The notes under the pieces were generated by a model. That model did not search any database. It saw only the letters and a list, made by a program, of their open reading frames with translations, and was not told the DNA's origin. 64,000 nucleotides of DNA from Parapristionchus giblindavisi (Eukaryota; Nematoda; Chromadorea; Rhabditida; Diplogasteridae): NCBI GenBank assembly GCA_943737045.1, contig CALSFV010000038.1:434001-498000 (forward strand), read 5' to 3'. Positions 1 through 10,195 of this stretch are shown here, piece by piece. Position 1 is the first letter of the stretch; the number at the start of each line of letters is the position of its first letter. Made by a program: the position numbers and the translations under genes.

Positions 1-106
1 GTCTTTGAACAGCTTCAAAAGTCATGTAGGACGAGCAGTGAGATTATTACAGAAGAAATACGGTGTAGCAGCATTATTGATCGATGAACGAAAGGAGGAA
101 TTATGA
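1..106 (+). CDS. C-terminal exon of an unrecognised gene (partial)
   Basis: Reading from base 2 the frame is open for 34 codons and ends in TGA at 104-106. The peptide starts SLNSFKSHVGRAVRLLQKKY and ends LIDERKEEL. It is basic, looks helical, and has gene-like codon use. The start lies left of the window. It is convergent with the globin gene, whose stop codon is at 270. No family is recognised, and 34 residues are too few to judge function. Confidence 0.45.
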   Translation, partial: SLNSFKSHVGRAVRLLQKKYGVAALLIDERKEEL

Positions 107-269
107 GAATAAATATAGAACGGACAAAAATGAATTCACAGTGAAAATGATGTTGTGGAAGGGGCCAATGAGATCTTTTGATATGACGATCAATTTATGA
201 AAAATTCATTGAAAAAATTGGAGATTCGATGCTATATATTGATTGATTTATGAAAGAAATTGATAGGGA

Positions 270-3200
270 CTAAGAACTTCTTCTACTACTAATATCCAAT
301 CCTTCAAGTGAAATTTCATCGGAAGCTCGGCGAATAAAGAAATCAGGAACAATGACTGATAGTTCGTGACGACGATTCTGCAAGAAAAACAGTTATAATT
401 TATAAAATGATTGTTAATCAAATTTTTGAGTATTTGTTAGTTGAGTTAAATGTATCATGCATGTGCTCGAGTGAATACATGCATGACTCACCTGTCTACA
501 CGAATGTTATAGCTGTATCATAGCTCTACAATAATCCAATCAATATCAATCATTAAACAGAAAAATTGGGACACAATAATTAAAGCATTTATAATGCCAA
601 ACCAAGAAAGTTCAAGCCAAAAGCCAAGCCAAGCCGAAGCCAAGCCAAGTTCATGCCAATAAAGCAATCTCAGAAATATTTCACAAGGGGATAAAAATTG
701 TATGGCTGATAAATCCGCAATTGAGTATAACGAAAGCCTAGAAACCAAAGATTGTTTTCAATGGAACACATGTAAGGTGATCTACACTGGGAAATTTTAC
801 CATTTTTCATTTTTTCCATATAATCGAGAAAACCAAAACAAGACATATCTTTCTTCAAGGTGAATGGTGTCAGTTGAGGCATATGTGTATACACATTTTC
901 CATCGATCTTTTCTTTAAAGAGAGTCATGAAAATTTTGCGATTTTGTCGCTAAAAGGATACACAAAATATCTAAATAATAAATGACGTCCTTTTCACCAG
1001 CTTCACAATGATGGAGGTTTATCTTAACTTTGAAGTAAGTAATGACTTGTTGCGCGTTTGCCCTTTTTTTATAAAAAAATAGCTAATTTTTCCAATGAAT
1101 TTGTGGACCAACTTATGTGTTCTCCATTGAAACCTATCGGTGGTTTCTACACCAATCCACAATCTAATTATACTCCCTTGTGGTTTTGTCAGGCTCCCGA
1201 ATAATTATCTAATGTGAATAATGAATAACTTACAACTGGATCAGAGACATGTTTAGCATCTCTTGGTGTAGGATGTGGATGTTCCTCATGATGATTGATT
1301 GAATCTCTATTTGCTTTTCTGATCAGATTATTCGCTTCAAGACCTAATTTCATTCTATCGATCATTACACGAAGAACCTACAAAGGAAATCAATGTGAAT
1401 CATTAAAAACGCCCCCAAGCTATATTCACGATCTCCCCACCTTTAATCTCTCTCTTTGAGACAAAGAAGTTGTGTGACAGGAGATTTTAAGAATATTTTG
1501 GGATATCCCTCGGCACGACAAAGGTATAGCAAAAGGTCGTTTGGCATCAAATGTATAAAAAGAATAATAAAAGTAAACAAACTTCTCTCCATAGTATAAT
1601 AGCTGAATCAATCTCAGATGCAGTCATTCTTTGTTTAGTACTTGATCTCAAACAGTACCTGCTGATTATTCTTATTCACTCCCAATATACAGTCTGGGAT
1701 TCTCCATTTCACTCACCGTTTATCTCCTCTCATTGCTCTTCTGAAGTGATATAATGTACACTCTTTGAATACACTCCAATAATGAGATCTGAAATAGAGA
1801 TCAAAGGATCTTAAAGAAAGATCAAAAAGCTTTTCGTCTCAGTTAACTCTTCTTTTCATTCGCTTCCAACTAGAGCTTATACTGTTTTATTTTACTGTCC
1901 GATTATCTGGAATCCCACTCTTAAATATCCTACCAACTAAATAAATTGAAAATGCTCAAAGAAATTTCACATATCGTTTTTTTTAAATGTGCTCTTACTC
2001 CTAAATTAACTTAAGGATAAGCACCTCCCCTCCTCTTACCGACCAATATCCATTATATCCCCTGCAGCAAAGACCATGGAACGTATAGTTAAAGACCATC
2101 TCGTACACCATCTCTCCCGTTTCAACATTATTCCCCCCACTCAGCACGGTTTTCGTTCCGGTGCTAGTGTTGTTACCAACTTGTTACAATGCCAAAATGA
2201 TTGGACCACTGCCCATTCCAATAAACTTGTCACAGATGTTGTGTACATAGATTATACACGTGCTTTTGATGTTGTTCCTTATCCAAAATTACTCTCACGA
2301 TTGCTTCACTACGGTATCCACGGTTGTTTGTATAACTGGCTAGTATCTTTTCTATCTGATAGATCTTTTTGTGTTAGACTATCTTCCACTCTCAGTAACT
2401 CTTTTCCGATTGTCTCTGGTGTTCCCCAAGGTAGCGTCCTCGGCCCCATACTTTTCTCGCTTTATCTCTCTGATTTATCAGCTACTCTGTCTAGATATCA
2501 TAATGTCAAAGTGCAATGTTATGCTGATGACGTTAAGTTGTATGTTTCCTATAACCGTAAGGATCGTGATGCTCTTACTTCCGAATTTCAACTTGCTCTC
2601 GATTGTTTGTATAACTGGTCTAATGCCAACCAGTTGTCTATCTCTGCTTCCAAATGTTCACACATTCGAATAGGCTCACAGTCACAAACCAATCGTTACC
2701 ATATTGACTCAATACCCCTCCCCCTGTCTAATAATGTTCGTGATCTAGGTGTCCAAGTTCGTTCTGATTTAAAGCATACCTCCTCTGTCAAAACCCGTGC
2801 TCTACAAGCTCGTAACAAGATGTTTCTCCTTTTTAAAGCCGTCCCCGTTAATTGCCCTGAAATCCTTGTCAAATGTTATAAAACCTATGTATTACCCCTC
2901 CTTGACTTCGCTTCACCCTTTTGGAATCCACATTACCTTTCCGATATTCGTTCCCTTGAGAATGTTCAACACACTTTCACTCGTCAAGTTTTCTACCGTT
3001 GTTTCCCCTCCCCTACATATCCTGAATCTATGCCCTCCTACAATGATCGGATGAAAACCCTAGGCCTGCGCGCGTTAGTTGAGAGGAGAGTCATTAGTGA
3101 CCTTTGTATGTGTTTTTCGATTATGTCCGGTTCCACCATTATCGATCGCTCATCTTTTTATTTATACAAACCTTTACGAGATCGAACGTCCTCATTCGGC

Positions 3201-4377
3201 ATCCATATCGAAGCGACCACAAGCACTGCCCGATTCCACTCCTTTCCTGTTCGAACGGCCAGATGGTACTCCCGATTACCTCCACTCATCACTTCATCAC
3301 CCAATCCCAGTATATTCAAAAACCGGCTTACCCATCACCCCATCATTCACGAATTACGTCATTTGTAATTTCCCCCCCCCCCCCCCCCCCCGCCAGTCTG
3401 GAGAGTCAATAATATATTATATCATGTTCTTTATCTCTTCTATTTTTCTCATGTCTCGTTGCGCCTCGGGCGTAGATAAATTAATTAATTAATGGTTCAT
3501 TGCAACTCCCCGAAGGAAATAAAATTAATAGTACAATGTATAGTTATTCTTTATTTGACTCCTCTCACTTGTACACTTGAATTACATTGATTGTAATGGT
3601 ATTAGTGACCGTCATGGAATGTCTCTCTCTTTTTTATTAAGCAGTCTCTTTCTACTTATGCTTCTACATAGATCTTTGTCCGCATGGAACTCCCTTTCCC
3701 CAAGAGATTATCTCTTCCTCTCCACATTTATTCCATGCAAGGGATTCACCCGTAATGTTCATATTCCCTTTACAACTGCCACTCCCAAACCGAAATAAAA
3801 AATAAAATAAAAAAAATCAGAGAAATATACCTGAAACCAAGTTGTTCTTGATGTCTTCCATGTATTTGTCCCAGATTCTTAAATAGTGGTTCTAATCCAT
3901 CCGGTGCATCCAAACATTGCATTACTGATTCTATTACCTATGTTAAATATGTATGATATATATAGGAAGTACGTCATGGACTCACTTGAATAAATCTAAG
4001 AGCATGAAAAGTGAATTCAGTAGATCTTTTCTCTTTCTCTCCACTATTTCGATATCCTTCCTTCATCATAAAGGGAAACATCAGTTTTGCATCGGGCGCC
4101 TCCAATAAATTCATTAGATATAGGAACAAAGATCAATTTATATTTTGCGTCTTATCTCAAGCTTTAGAAAAACTTGGAACAATTTGAACTCAAATATTTA
4201 CAATGCTAACCTGTTCAAATATCATTTCAAATATTCCTGTGGCTAATGTCTCGAGATCTCTGAAAATGAAGATATCAAAGGGAATAGAAAGAATAATGAA
4301 TACTTTGATACGATAGACCAACTCAGACGGAGAATATCCTTATCCTTTGGAGTCAAATTTGATATTGATTCAATCAT
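270..4377 (-). CDS. Globin-family protein with C-terminal extension, LINE-interrupted gene
   Basis: Hand splicing on the - strand gives exons 4304-4377, 4211-4259, 3986-4099, 3831-3937, 1234-1377 and 270-377. The N-terminus has the globin A-helix pattern (LTPKDKDILRLSW) and continues through IFEQAPDAKLMFPFM, where the CD-corner phenylalanine is present. The FKNLGQIHGRH stretch supplies the likely proximal (F8) histidine for haem. The fifth exon starts VLRVMIDRMKLG, fitting the end of helix H. It is followed by a tail of about 70 polar residues ending ISSRRSS, an extension that many nematode globins have. Exons 1-4 join in phase, but exon 4 ends in phase 2 and exon 5 begins in phase 0. At least one exon (helix F-G region) is therefore missing or unrecognised between 1378 and 3830, exactly where a LINE sits. 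The ATG at 4375-4377 is preceded by TTTCACAG, a possible trans-splice or intron acceptor. Haem binding is inferred. Confidence 0.75.
2000..3494 (+). mobile_element. 5'-truncated non-LTR retrotransposon (CR1/Jockey-like LINE)
   Basis: The segment has a reverse-transcriptase frame, then a poly-C run (3371-3391), a short 3' untranslated region with TTGCGCCTCGGGCGTAGATAA, and an AATT-type microsatellite tail near 3476-3492. A tail made of a short repeat is usual for CR1/RTE-type LINEs. The 5' part (endonuclease and ORF1) is absent. It lies antisense to the globin gene in the interval between its fourth and fifth recognised exons. A second copy of the same 3' end is at about 46640. Confidence 0.8.
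2010..3368 (+). CDS. LINE reverse transcriptase (N-truncated, active-site motif intact)
   Basis: The frame is open from 2010 after an in-frame stop; the first ATG is at 2076. It starts with the typical SSYRPISII-AAKTMERIV segment and continues with the HGFRSG motif and the first catalytic aspartate region (VVYIDYTRAFDVV). Then come SGVPQGSVLGPILFSLYL (motif B) and CYADDVKLY (motif C with the YADD catalytic pair). A C-terminal thumb/connection region with YVLPLLDFASPFW follows. The order and spacing fit the RT of Jockey/CR1-type LINEs. Upstream endonuclease sequence is missing, so the copy is dead on arrival although the RT frame itself is unbroken. That suggests a fairly recent insertion. Confidence 0.85.
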   Translation, partial: LKDKHLPSSYRPISIISPAAKTMERIVKDHLVHHLSRFNIIPPTQHGFRSGASVVTNLLQCQNDWTTAHSNKLVTDVVYIDYTRAFDVVPYPKLLSRLLHYGIHGCLYNWLVSFLSDRSFCVRLSSTLSNSFPIVSGVPQGSVLGPILFSLYLSDLSATLSRYHNVKVQCYADDVKLYVSYNRKDRDALTSEFQLALDCLYNWSNANQLSISASKCSHIRIGSQSQTNRYHIDSIPLPLSNNVRDLGVQVRSDLKHTSSVKTRALQARNKMFLLFKAVPVNCPEILVKCYKTYVLPLLDFASPFWNPHYLSDIRSLENVQHTFTRQVFYRCFPSPTYPESMPSYNDRMKTLGLRALVERRVISDLCMCFSIMSGSTIIDRSSFYLYKPLRDRTSSFGIHIEATTSTARFHSFPVRTARWYSRLPPLITSSPNPSIFKNRLTHHPIIHELRHL

Positions 4378-4397
4378 TTTACAATTATTGATTACTG

Positions 4398-5640
4398 TGA
4401 AATCTGAATTTTAAAATAGAAACTAAAATGGAGAGTTCACGCGGGAAAGGAACGTGCGGATAAAAAGAGAAGTGAAACAAAATTGTGTCTAGTTCAAATT
4501 CAGTGAAGAAAATGGAGGGCAATATAAATAATAAAGAAAGAAGGGAATAAAAGTACATGGAATTATTCATTGTAATTTCATGATTAATGGAAACAAAATT
4601 AGGAAAAAATGAGTAAGAGATATTGGGCTGGTAAATATTATAAATATAGCTATGATGATAACTTCATGTCTCATAGATATCTTTGCAGACACTGAATCTT
4701 CCATCATTCACATAAAATATCTAGAATTAATAAAAATGAACCTGAACTTTTCACAAATATTTTTCGCAATTAAAAAATATTAGTTAGAATACCCTTCCCT
4801 CCCAGATGTACAATGAAATGAATGAAATGAATATTATGTATACATATACGACTAATAATAAGAGGAAGAAGAAGAAGAATCGATTATTATTCTTTGTGTA
4901 ACTACAACAAAGTAGATATATACTATGCGATTACTCAACAAATAAGTCTAGGTAGTTACATACATGCCTAAAAGAAAACTTTTGCCGTCCAAGTAAATGA
5001 AAGCTCATAAATCGTTTTGTTAGTTTGTTTCTATGGTGGCATTTTCTGAATAGAGAATAGTGAAGGTCTTTTGGATATTTACATTATAATGACCATTCAA
5101 ATAATATGATGAATAAAAAGTAATATAAATTTTATGATGGATTTTCAGAATGTTTTTCATCATTTTAACATCGAATATTGTCGAACCGGTCGTGCAAATG
5201 CACGAAATTCTACTATAAAACAATTTAATAATATGAAAATCACTTATTTTATAGTTCATTCTACTCAAATGGATCAGACTCAGTCGGTTTATTCTTTTAT
5301 TATTCTTCTTATTTTGTTCATCTCTTATGATATGCAGTGTATTTCTACTGCAATTGCACATTCCGCGCAAATGTCTTCCATTTCTTGAACAACTTTTCGC
5401 AGATGAAATATTGCAGCATACTTTTATAGCTTCTTTCGAATTTCAACTAAAACACTTTTCCAGAAATTTGATTTATGGCAGTACCTCTATGAATGGTTTA
5501 GGAAAAATTGGAAGAAAATGTCAAATTGAATGATGATACAATGAACTAATCGCGTTAAAGTTTTCACTAATCTAGTCTTGAGAGCTTTAAAGTGCAATAT
5601 TAATAGTGCGAAAGTTCTGAAGAAGATTCAAGGTTATTTC
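4398..5640. other. Gene-free interval between globin and BAR-like gene
   Basis: AT-rich spacer between two divergent genes. It contains GAAGAAGAAG and AATGAATGAATG runs near 4820-4880. Open frames on both strands at 5020-5390 are AT-rich and match nothing recognised. It probably holds both promoters and possibly undetected 5' exons of the + gene. Confidence 0.4.
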
Positions 5641-5667
5641 ATAAATTAATATATGCACTTTCTTCAG

Positions 5668-6901
5668 AGCACCTACTCCCTCTACACTGAGTTGTATTGA
5701 AGATTCACAAGTATTCGAGAAAGTTGAATCACTCAAGGTTTTATAAAGTCATTTTACGATAGACTATACCGTATTTCAGTGTTATATCGATGGAATGCAT
5801 CGTCTTATCGATTCACTTACACTAAATCAGAATAAACCTCTTACAATAGTGAGAAACAAGGAATCCTCTCAATCTATCGTAGCTTCAAATGCTGGCTCTG
5901 TACGATATTCTTGAACAATATTGATCGATATACTGTGTACCCAACAAAACTACAGTATGAAAGATCAAAGATCAATCTACTTTCAGTTGGCTTCCAAGAT
6001 GAAAAACTTTAAATTAATCCATGAGGCACTGAGTACGGTATCTGCAGTGCATAGAGAATGGACAGCTGGGGATGTACGGATTACTGTATTTGTTCTCCTA
6101 ATCAATCGATAATCTTCGCAGATCAAACATTATTCCAAAGCTTCTCCTCTTATTGGAGGTTTATCTCAATGGATGAAAGATGTTGGACAGGCAACAATCA
6201 ATGTTAGTTAATCAATAATCCATTAATCTACAGTAATCCATAATATTCTTTTCAGGACATGCGCAATCTACAGAATGCCAAGGCCAATCTCGACAGTGCT
6301 CTGAATGCTTACAACAAGAAGAATTCTATTGATAAAAAGAATAAGGTTTTTTATCGATTAAATCGATTCACTATACAGTACCCTTTCAGTATGATGCTGC
6401 AAAAGAGAAATATGAATATCATAAGTGGAAAGTTGTGAATGAAAGGTTAGATCGATCCTCAATTAATTCCCTACCAACGTTTCTACTATTTGCAGACTTA
6501 ATGTAGTTGACAAAACTTTTGATCAACACAGAGCACAAGTTATTGATCTTCTCAGAGAGATGGTAAGTCTATAATTAGTCTAGAGTCTATATGATCTTTG
6601 ATCTTTGACAGCAATCATTTCATAATGAAATGGGATCAAATGCAACTGCTCCTTCGGGTCGATTTAATGGATTATTGAATAGATTAGATGAAGCTGCTAA
6701 GAATCAAAAGGAAGAGAAATCTGGAAGAACTGTTGTTAAACCGGTAGATCATAATGTTAATATAATTATTGATTGATTGGATTGAAGGCCCCGCCCCCTC
6801 CCCCGACGAAGGCCCCGGTACCAGGACACGGTCCTTCTAGACAACCAAATGTTGTACAAGACGATGGACATTATGAATATCTCAACATTGAGAAACGTTG
6901 A
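5668..6901 (+). CDS. Putative BAR-domain-like coiled-coil protein
   Basis: Spliced exons (about 5668-5732, 5781-5905, 5986-6095, 6121-6202, 6257-6344, 6391-6445, 6496-6562, 6612-6744, 6787-6901) read in one frame to TGA at 6899-6901. The protein is strongly helical. It has LASKMKNFKLIHEALSTVS and ASPLIGGLSQWMKDVGQA. A long amphipathic stretch of about 100 residues follows (NLQNAKANLDSALNAYNKK, AKEKYEYHKWKVVNERLNVV, HRAQVIDLLREM). This spacing of K/E-rich helices resembles the second and third helices of BAR domains such as endophilins and amphiphysins, which bend membranes. A proline-rich segment (APPPPPTKAP) that could bind SH3 domains lies before the C-terminus, which ends HYEYLNIEKR. Residue-level family assignment is not possible by eye, and another coiled-coil family cannot be excluded. 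The 5' end is not identified. Confidence 0.55.
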
Positions 6902-8345
6902 GAGTACTTGGATGATAACGATACTAGTATAAAACTGTTTGTCGAGATGATTGTCACTGTCAATGGACAAGGAAATAGAGGACTGTATAGATACAAAGAA
7001 CAGACACATCAAGCTATCTATTACAGAATTTTGCCGTATTGAAATGAATTCATCTATCGTCTATAGTCTACTAGGATAGTTGACATGCAAAGGACAGAAT
7101 ACTATAGTAGATCTTTCATCAATCTTTCTATTCTATTCTTCTTCTATCCCATTCATTCATCCATTGTCAAGCAGTGTTCACAGAGTGAAAAGTACATTCA
7201 AAACGATGTTTAAATGATTTTTGAGTTCTGCCAAAGGAGAATTTAGTTTATACAAATATACAACAAATACACTTTACAAAAGTGAAGGTATCAGGAAATA
7301 CTAATGGAAAAATGAATCGATATTCATAATATTACTAAGAAAGTCCATAAATCATGTGAAGTCTCATTTGCGAAGCAATGAATGAAGATAATAAGAAGAG
7401 CGACTACAAGAAATGAAATGGAATATATGTGAGAAGAAATAGAATATAGAAGAAGAATGAATGGAGATTGATATGATAGATAAATGAAATGAACATTTGA
7501 AGATAAAGAATAGGGAAGATAAGTGATTCCCTTGAGAGAAACGGAAGACATTGAGAACATATGCAAATTCTCTCTAGTTTTATCATGGATACAATTTGAA
7601 CTACCTCAATAAAAGAAAAGATAGAAGGAAGACGGCGTGACAGCCTCTTCCTAGATGGCAAATGTCTGATAATGTATTTCAATTTGTATAGAGAATTGAA
7701 GTAATGGATAAACAAAGTGAATATATATTGCCTCTAAATATTTACAAACGACTAGTACTCTATCAGTTAATCAATATTCCCATGTTCGACATTTCCGGTT
7801 CGAAAATTGTACACGCTAGGACATTCCATAATGTCACCTTTCATATATTTTTCAAGAGTGGACTAGATGAATCTAATGATCCATGGCGATTCGACACCTC
7901 AACCATCATTATCTTTTTTTATTCATTTTTTTCTAAAGTAAACATCCCTATTATTGTCTATATTCCTTCATAACAAAACGACCACAAAATACATAGTTGC
8001 TTAGATTGTGCAAGTTTTGTAGACTCTTAATTGTATTGAAGATGAATAAAGAAGAAGAAGGAAGAAGACGAAGGAGGAGAAGTTGGTACGTGATACTCAT
8101 AATTGCTTTGTTGCTTGAATTGTTGAATATTGGGAGAAGATCTAGAGGGAGAGAAGGGGAAAGGGAGAGGGAGAGAGAGATGAAAGGAGAGATATGTTGT
8201 ATGATGGATTCAAAGAACATGCAAAATGAATTAGTTACACTTCTTTTGTGAAAAGTGACAAGAAAGGATAATTGTGTCCCTTGAGAGAAGAGAAAGAGGA
8301 TGGAGGAGGAAGAAGAGGAACGGAGATATGAATGGACATTACTCA
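6902..8345. other. Gene-free, purine-rich interval
   Basis: The + strand from about 7300 to 8310 is rich in A and G, with GAGGGAGAG-type runs at 8147-8180. Long minus-strand frames here are by-products of that composition and show no splice signals or recognised motifs. No gene is seen. Confidence 0.4.
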
Positions 8346-8352
8346 CACAGAA

Positions 8353-8625
8353 AATTCTCTTACTTTTCAATTTCTTATAACTTATATTTCTTATTTTTAA
8401 GAAATAATACAAGAAAGGGGCGGAGTTTACAATAAGAAATCAATTTCTTATCTTCGAATTTCTTATAAATAAGAAATGCATGATGATTTTAATGTCAGAA
8501 ATACATTTCTTATTCTTCATATTTCTTATATTTAAGAAAATTGCCTTTGAATTTCTTATTTTTAAGAGAAATTCTGAATTTTCTTACTTTTTCAATTTCT
8601 TATATTTAATTTATTTTCGTTTTTT
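8353..8625. repeat. TTTCTTA/TAAGAAA-rich tract, left flank of PCNA copy
   Basis: About ten TTTCTTA and several TAAGAAA heptamers occur in some 270 bases, often paired head to head with a few A/T between them (for example near 8380-8402 and 8525-8540). A matching tract lies at 10060-10195. It is not a perfect tandem repeat. Confidence 0.7.
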
Positions 8626-8912
8626 ATTTTCTTTTTTTTAAATAATTAATTCCATGGATTAACTTTGGAATAACGTTAGTCAATGATCCAAATGTTGTGT
8701 TACTTATTTGTTGTGCGCAACAATGCATACGTAATAATTGCGGGAAAATTTGGCCTTCAAACAGATCTATTTTTCGTGCTGTTGCTACGTCGTTTTCACA
8801 TCGTTTTCTTGTTCGTTATACTCGTTACTCTTCTATGTTACAGCATGTAGTTACTCCGTTTTCACCACGTATTTAGTTGAATAACATCGATTTGTTGCAG
8901 AAAAGTTGCGAA

Positions 8913-9835
8913 ACGTTTGAAGCCAAGCTCGCTAATGCTGCCCACCCACAAGCCCTCAAGCAAGAAGACTGTTGAAGCTATCAAGAAACTAGTATTTGGT
9001 GTTCCTTGGTTGGTCGTTATCGGCTATTTGTCTTCAAGGATTCATTCCATGTCGCTCTCGTTTATCTAGGTATAACAGTTTCTCATTGTTCACATAATGA
9101 GATCTTCTTTGTAGGTGGGTCTATTCGATACTTATCGATATGATCGTAGTTTCAACATTGGAATGAGCTTGATCAACATAAGTGAGACCCTCAAGTGCAC
9201 TAACAACGATACCTACATGATGATAATGGAGGAGTGCTACATTTTTCATTCTGTGTCACTAAGAGGGACAAGACTCAGGTAATTTAATGTCTGTTAATAT
9301 ATAAGTTATGTATAAAATGATTTTATAGGATGTTACTGTTAAAATTATTGATATCGATATGGAATATCTTGGTATCCCTGATCAGGATTACGCTGTAGTA
9401 ATCTCGATGCCTTCAGCGGAAATCCAAGCGACTTTCAAGGATCTTTCAATGTTATCTAACTCTCTTAATATTACTGCCACTAAGTAGGTTGGAGTTTTAT
9501 TTCAAATGAAAGCTTAATATTTATATGTACATTATAGACTGGAGTGACTTTTACTGGAAATGGAGATACTGTTTTTAGTTGTCACTTATTCTAGCACTAA
9601 CAATGCTCATGATGAGAAGGTTTGCTACCTAGATTAGTTCATAAATCGATAATAACATCGTTTCAGGGAGGTATTTCGATAGTAGTAAAGAAGCCGTCCA
9701 ATTAAATACGTGAATCATTTCACTGAGGCATCTTCAATCTCTGATGGAGTAATCCTTATATGTAATGAAGTTCCTGTTATTGTTGAGTATGATATGGAAG
9801 AGAATGGACGTCGATTCTGTCTCACACGAAGATAA
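8913..9835 (+). pseudogene. Decayed copy of PCNA (sliding clamp), introns retained
   Basis: Pieces of PCNA appear in order. FEAKLANA lies at the N-terminus, where the expected ATG is ACG (8913-8915). KDSFHVALVYL is the equivalent of the MDSSHVSLV strand. LFDTYRYDRSFNIGMSLI and ETLKCTNNDTY follow, then IIDIDMEYLGIPDQDYAVVI (interdomain connector), SAEIQATFKDLS, and finally YVNHFTEASSIS and VPVIVEYDMEENG before TAA at 9833-9835. The pieces fall in different frames. Frameshifts lie near 8940-9000, 9240-9280, 9575-9600 and 9690-9705. Intron-like gaps (GTATAA...TTTGTAG at about 9068-9115, and others) persist, so the copy arose by DNA duplication and not by retrotransposition. The C-terminus replaces the usual LKYYLAPK ending. 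A functional divergent clamp is unlikely given the lost start and frameshifts. Confidence 0.8.
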
Positions 9836-10059
9836 CATGTTTAAAGTATAATCTCATATTATTTGCCTTCTCATTTAATTTGTCTTCGTTCACCCAAATC
9901 AATTACGTTTTTGTATTCCATGTGATGTTGTAGTTCCTTTTATCTTGATATGCCCTGTTCAAATAAAGAGTTTTCATTTCTAGTATTGGAATAAGCATAT
10001 ACAAAGCAGCAGAATTATCAGTATTAATCAATCAATAATATATTCTGTAGTGGCCAGGG

Positions 10060-10195
10060 AAAAAATATAAGAAATTGAATTCTTAAAAATATCGTAGCGA
10101 GGAATAAGAAATAGATTTCTTATATTTTATAAGAAATCATTTTCTTACGGCAATAAGAAATTAAATCTCTTATAAAAAGTAAGAAATTCAGAAGA
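10060..10195. repeat. TAAGAAA/TTTCTTA-rich tract, right flank of PCNA copy
   Basis: At least five TAAGAAA and two TTTCTTA heptamers lie within 135 bases. This is the same vocabulary as the tract at 8353-8625, now mostly in the opposite orientation. The two tracts bracket the PCNA pseudogene. Confidence 0.65.

Noticed and set aside
1426..1754. Frames on both strands between globin exons 4 and 5 as the missing exon
   Set aside because: Neither translation has the aromatic and histidine pattern of globin helix F-G, and phases do not fit.
3577..3798. + frame with AWNSLSPRDYLFL, reminiscent of a LINE RT C-terminus (SAWNSLP)
   Set aside because: Only a five-residue resemblance, no neighbouring RT sequence, and it lies after the LINE tail. 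Too weak.
5020..5533. Overlapping frames on both strands in the spacer
   Set aside because: AT-rich, no recognised family, no consistent splice joins to the BAR-like gene.
7951..8412. 153-codon minus frame
   Set aside because: Ser/Leu-rich translation of a purine-rich tract and of the TTTCTTA repeats; composition artefact.
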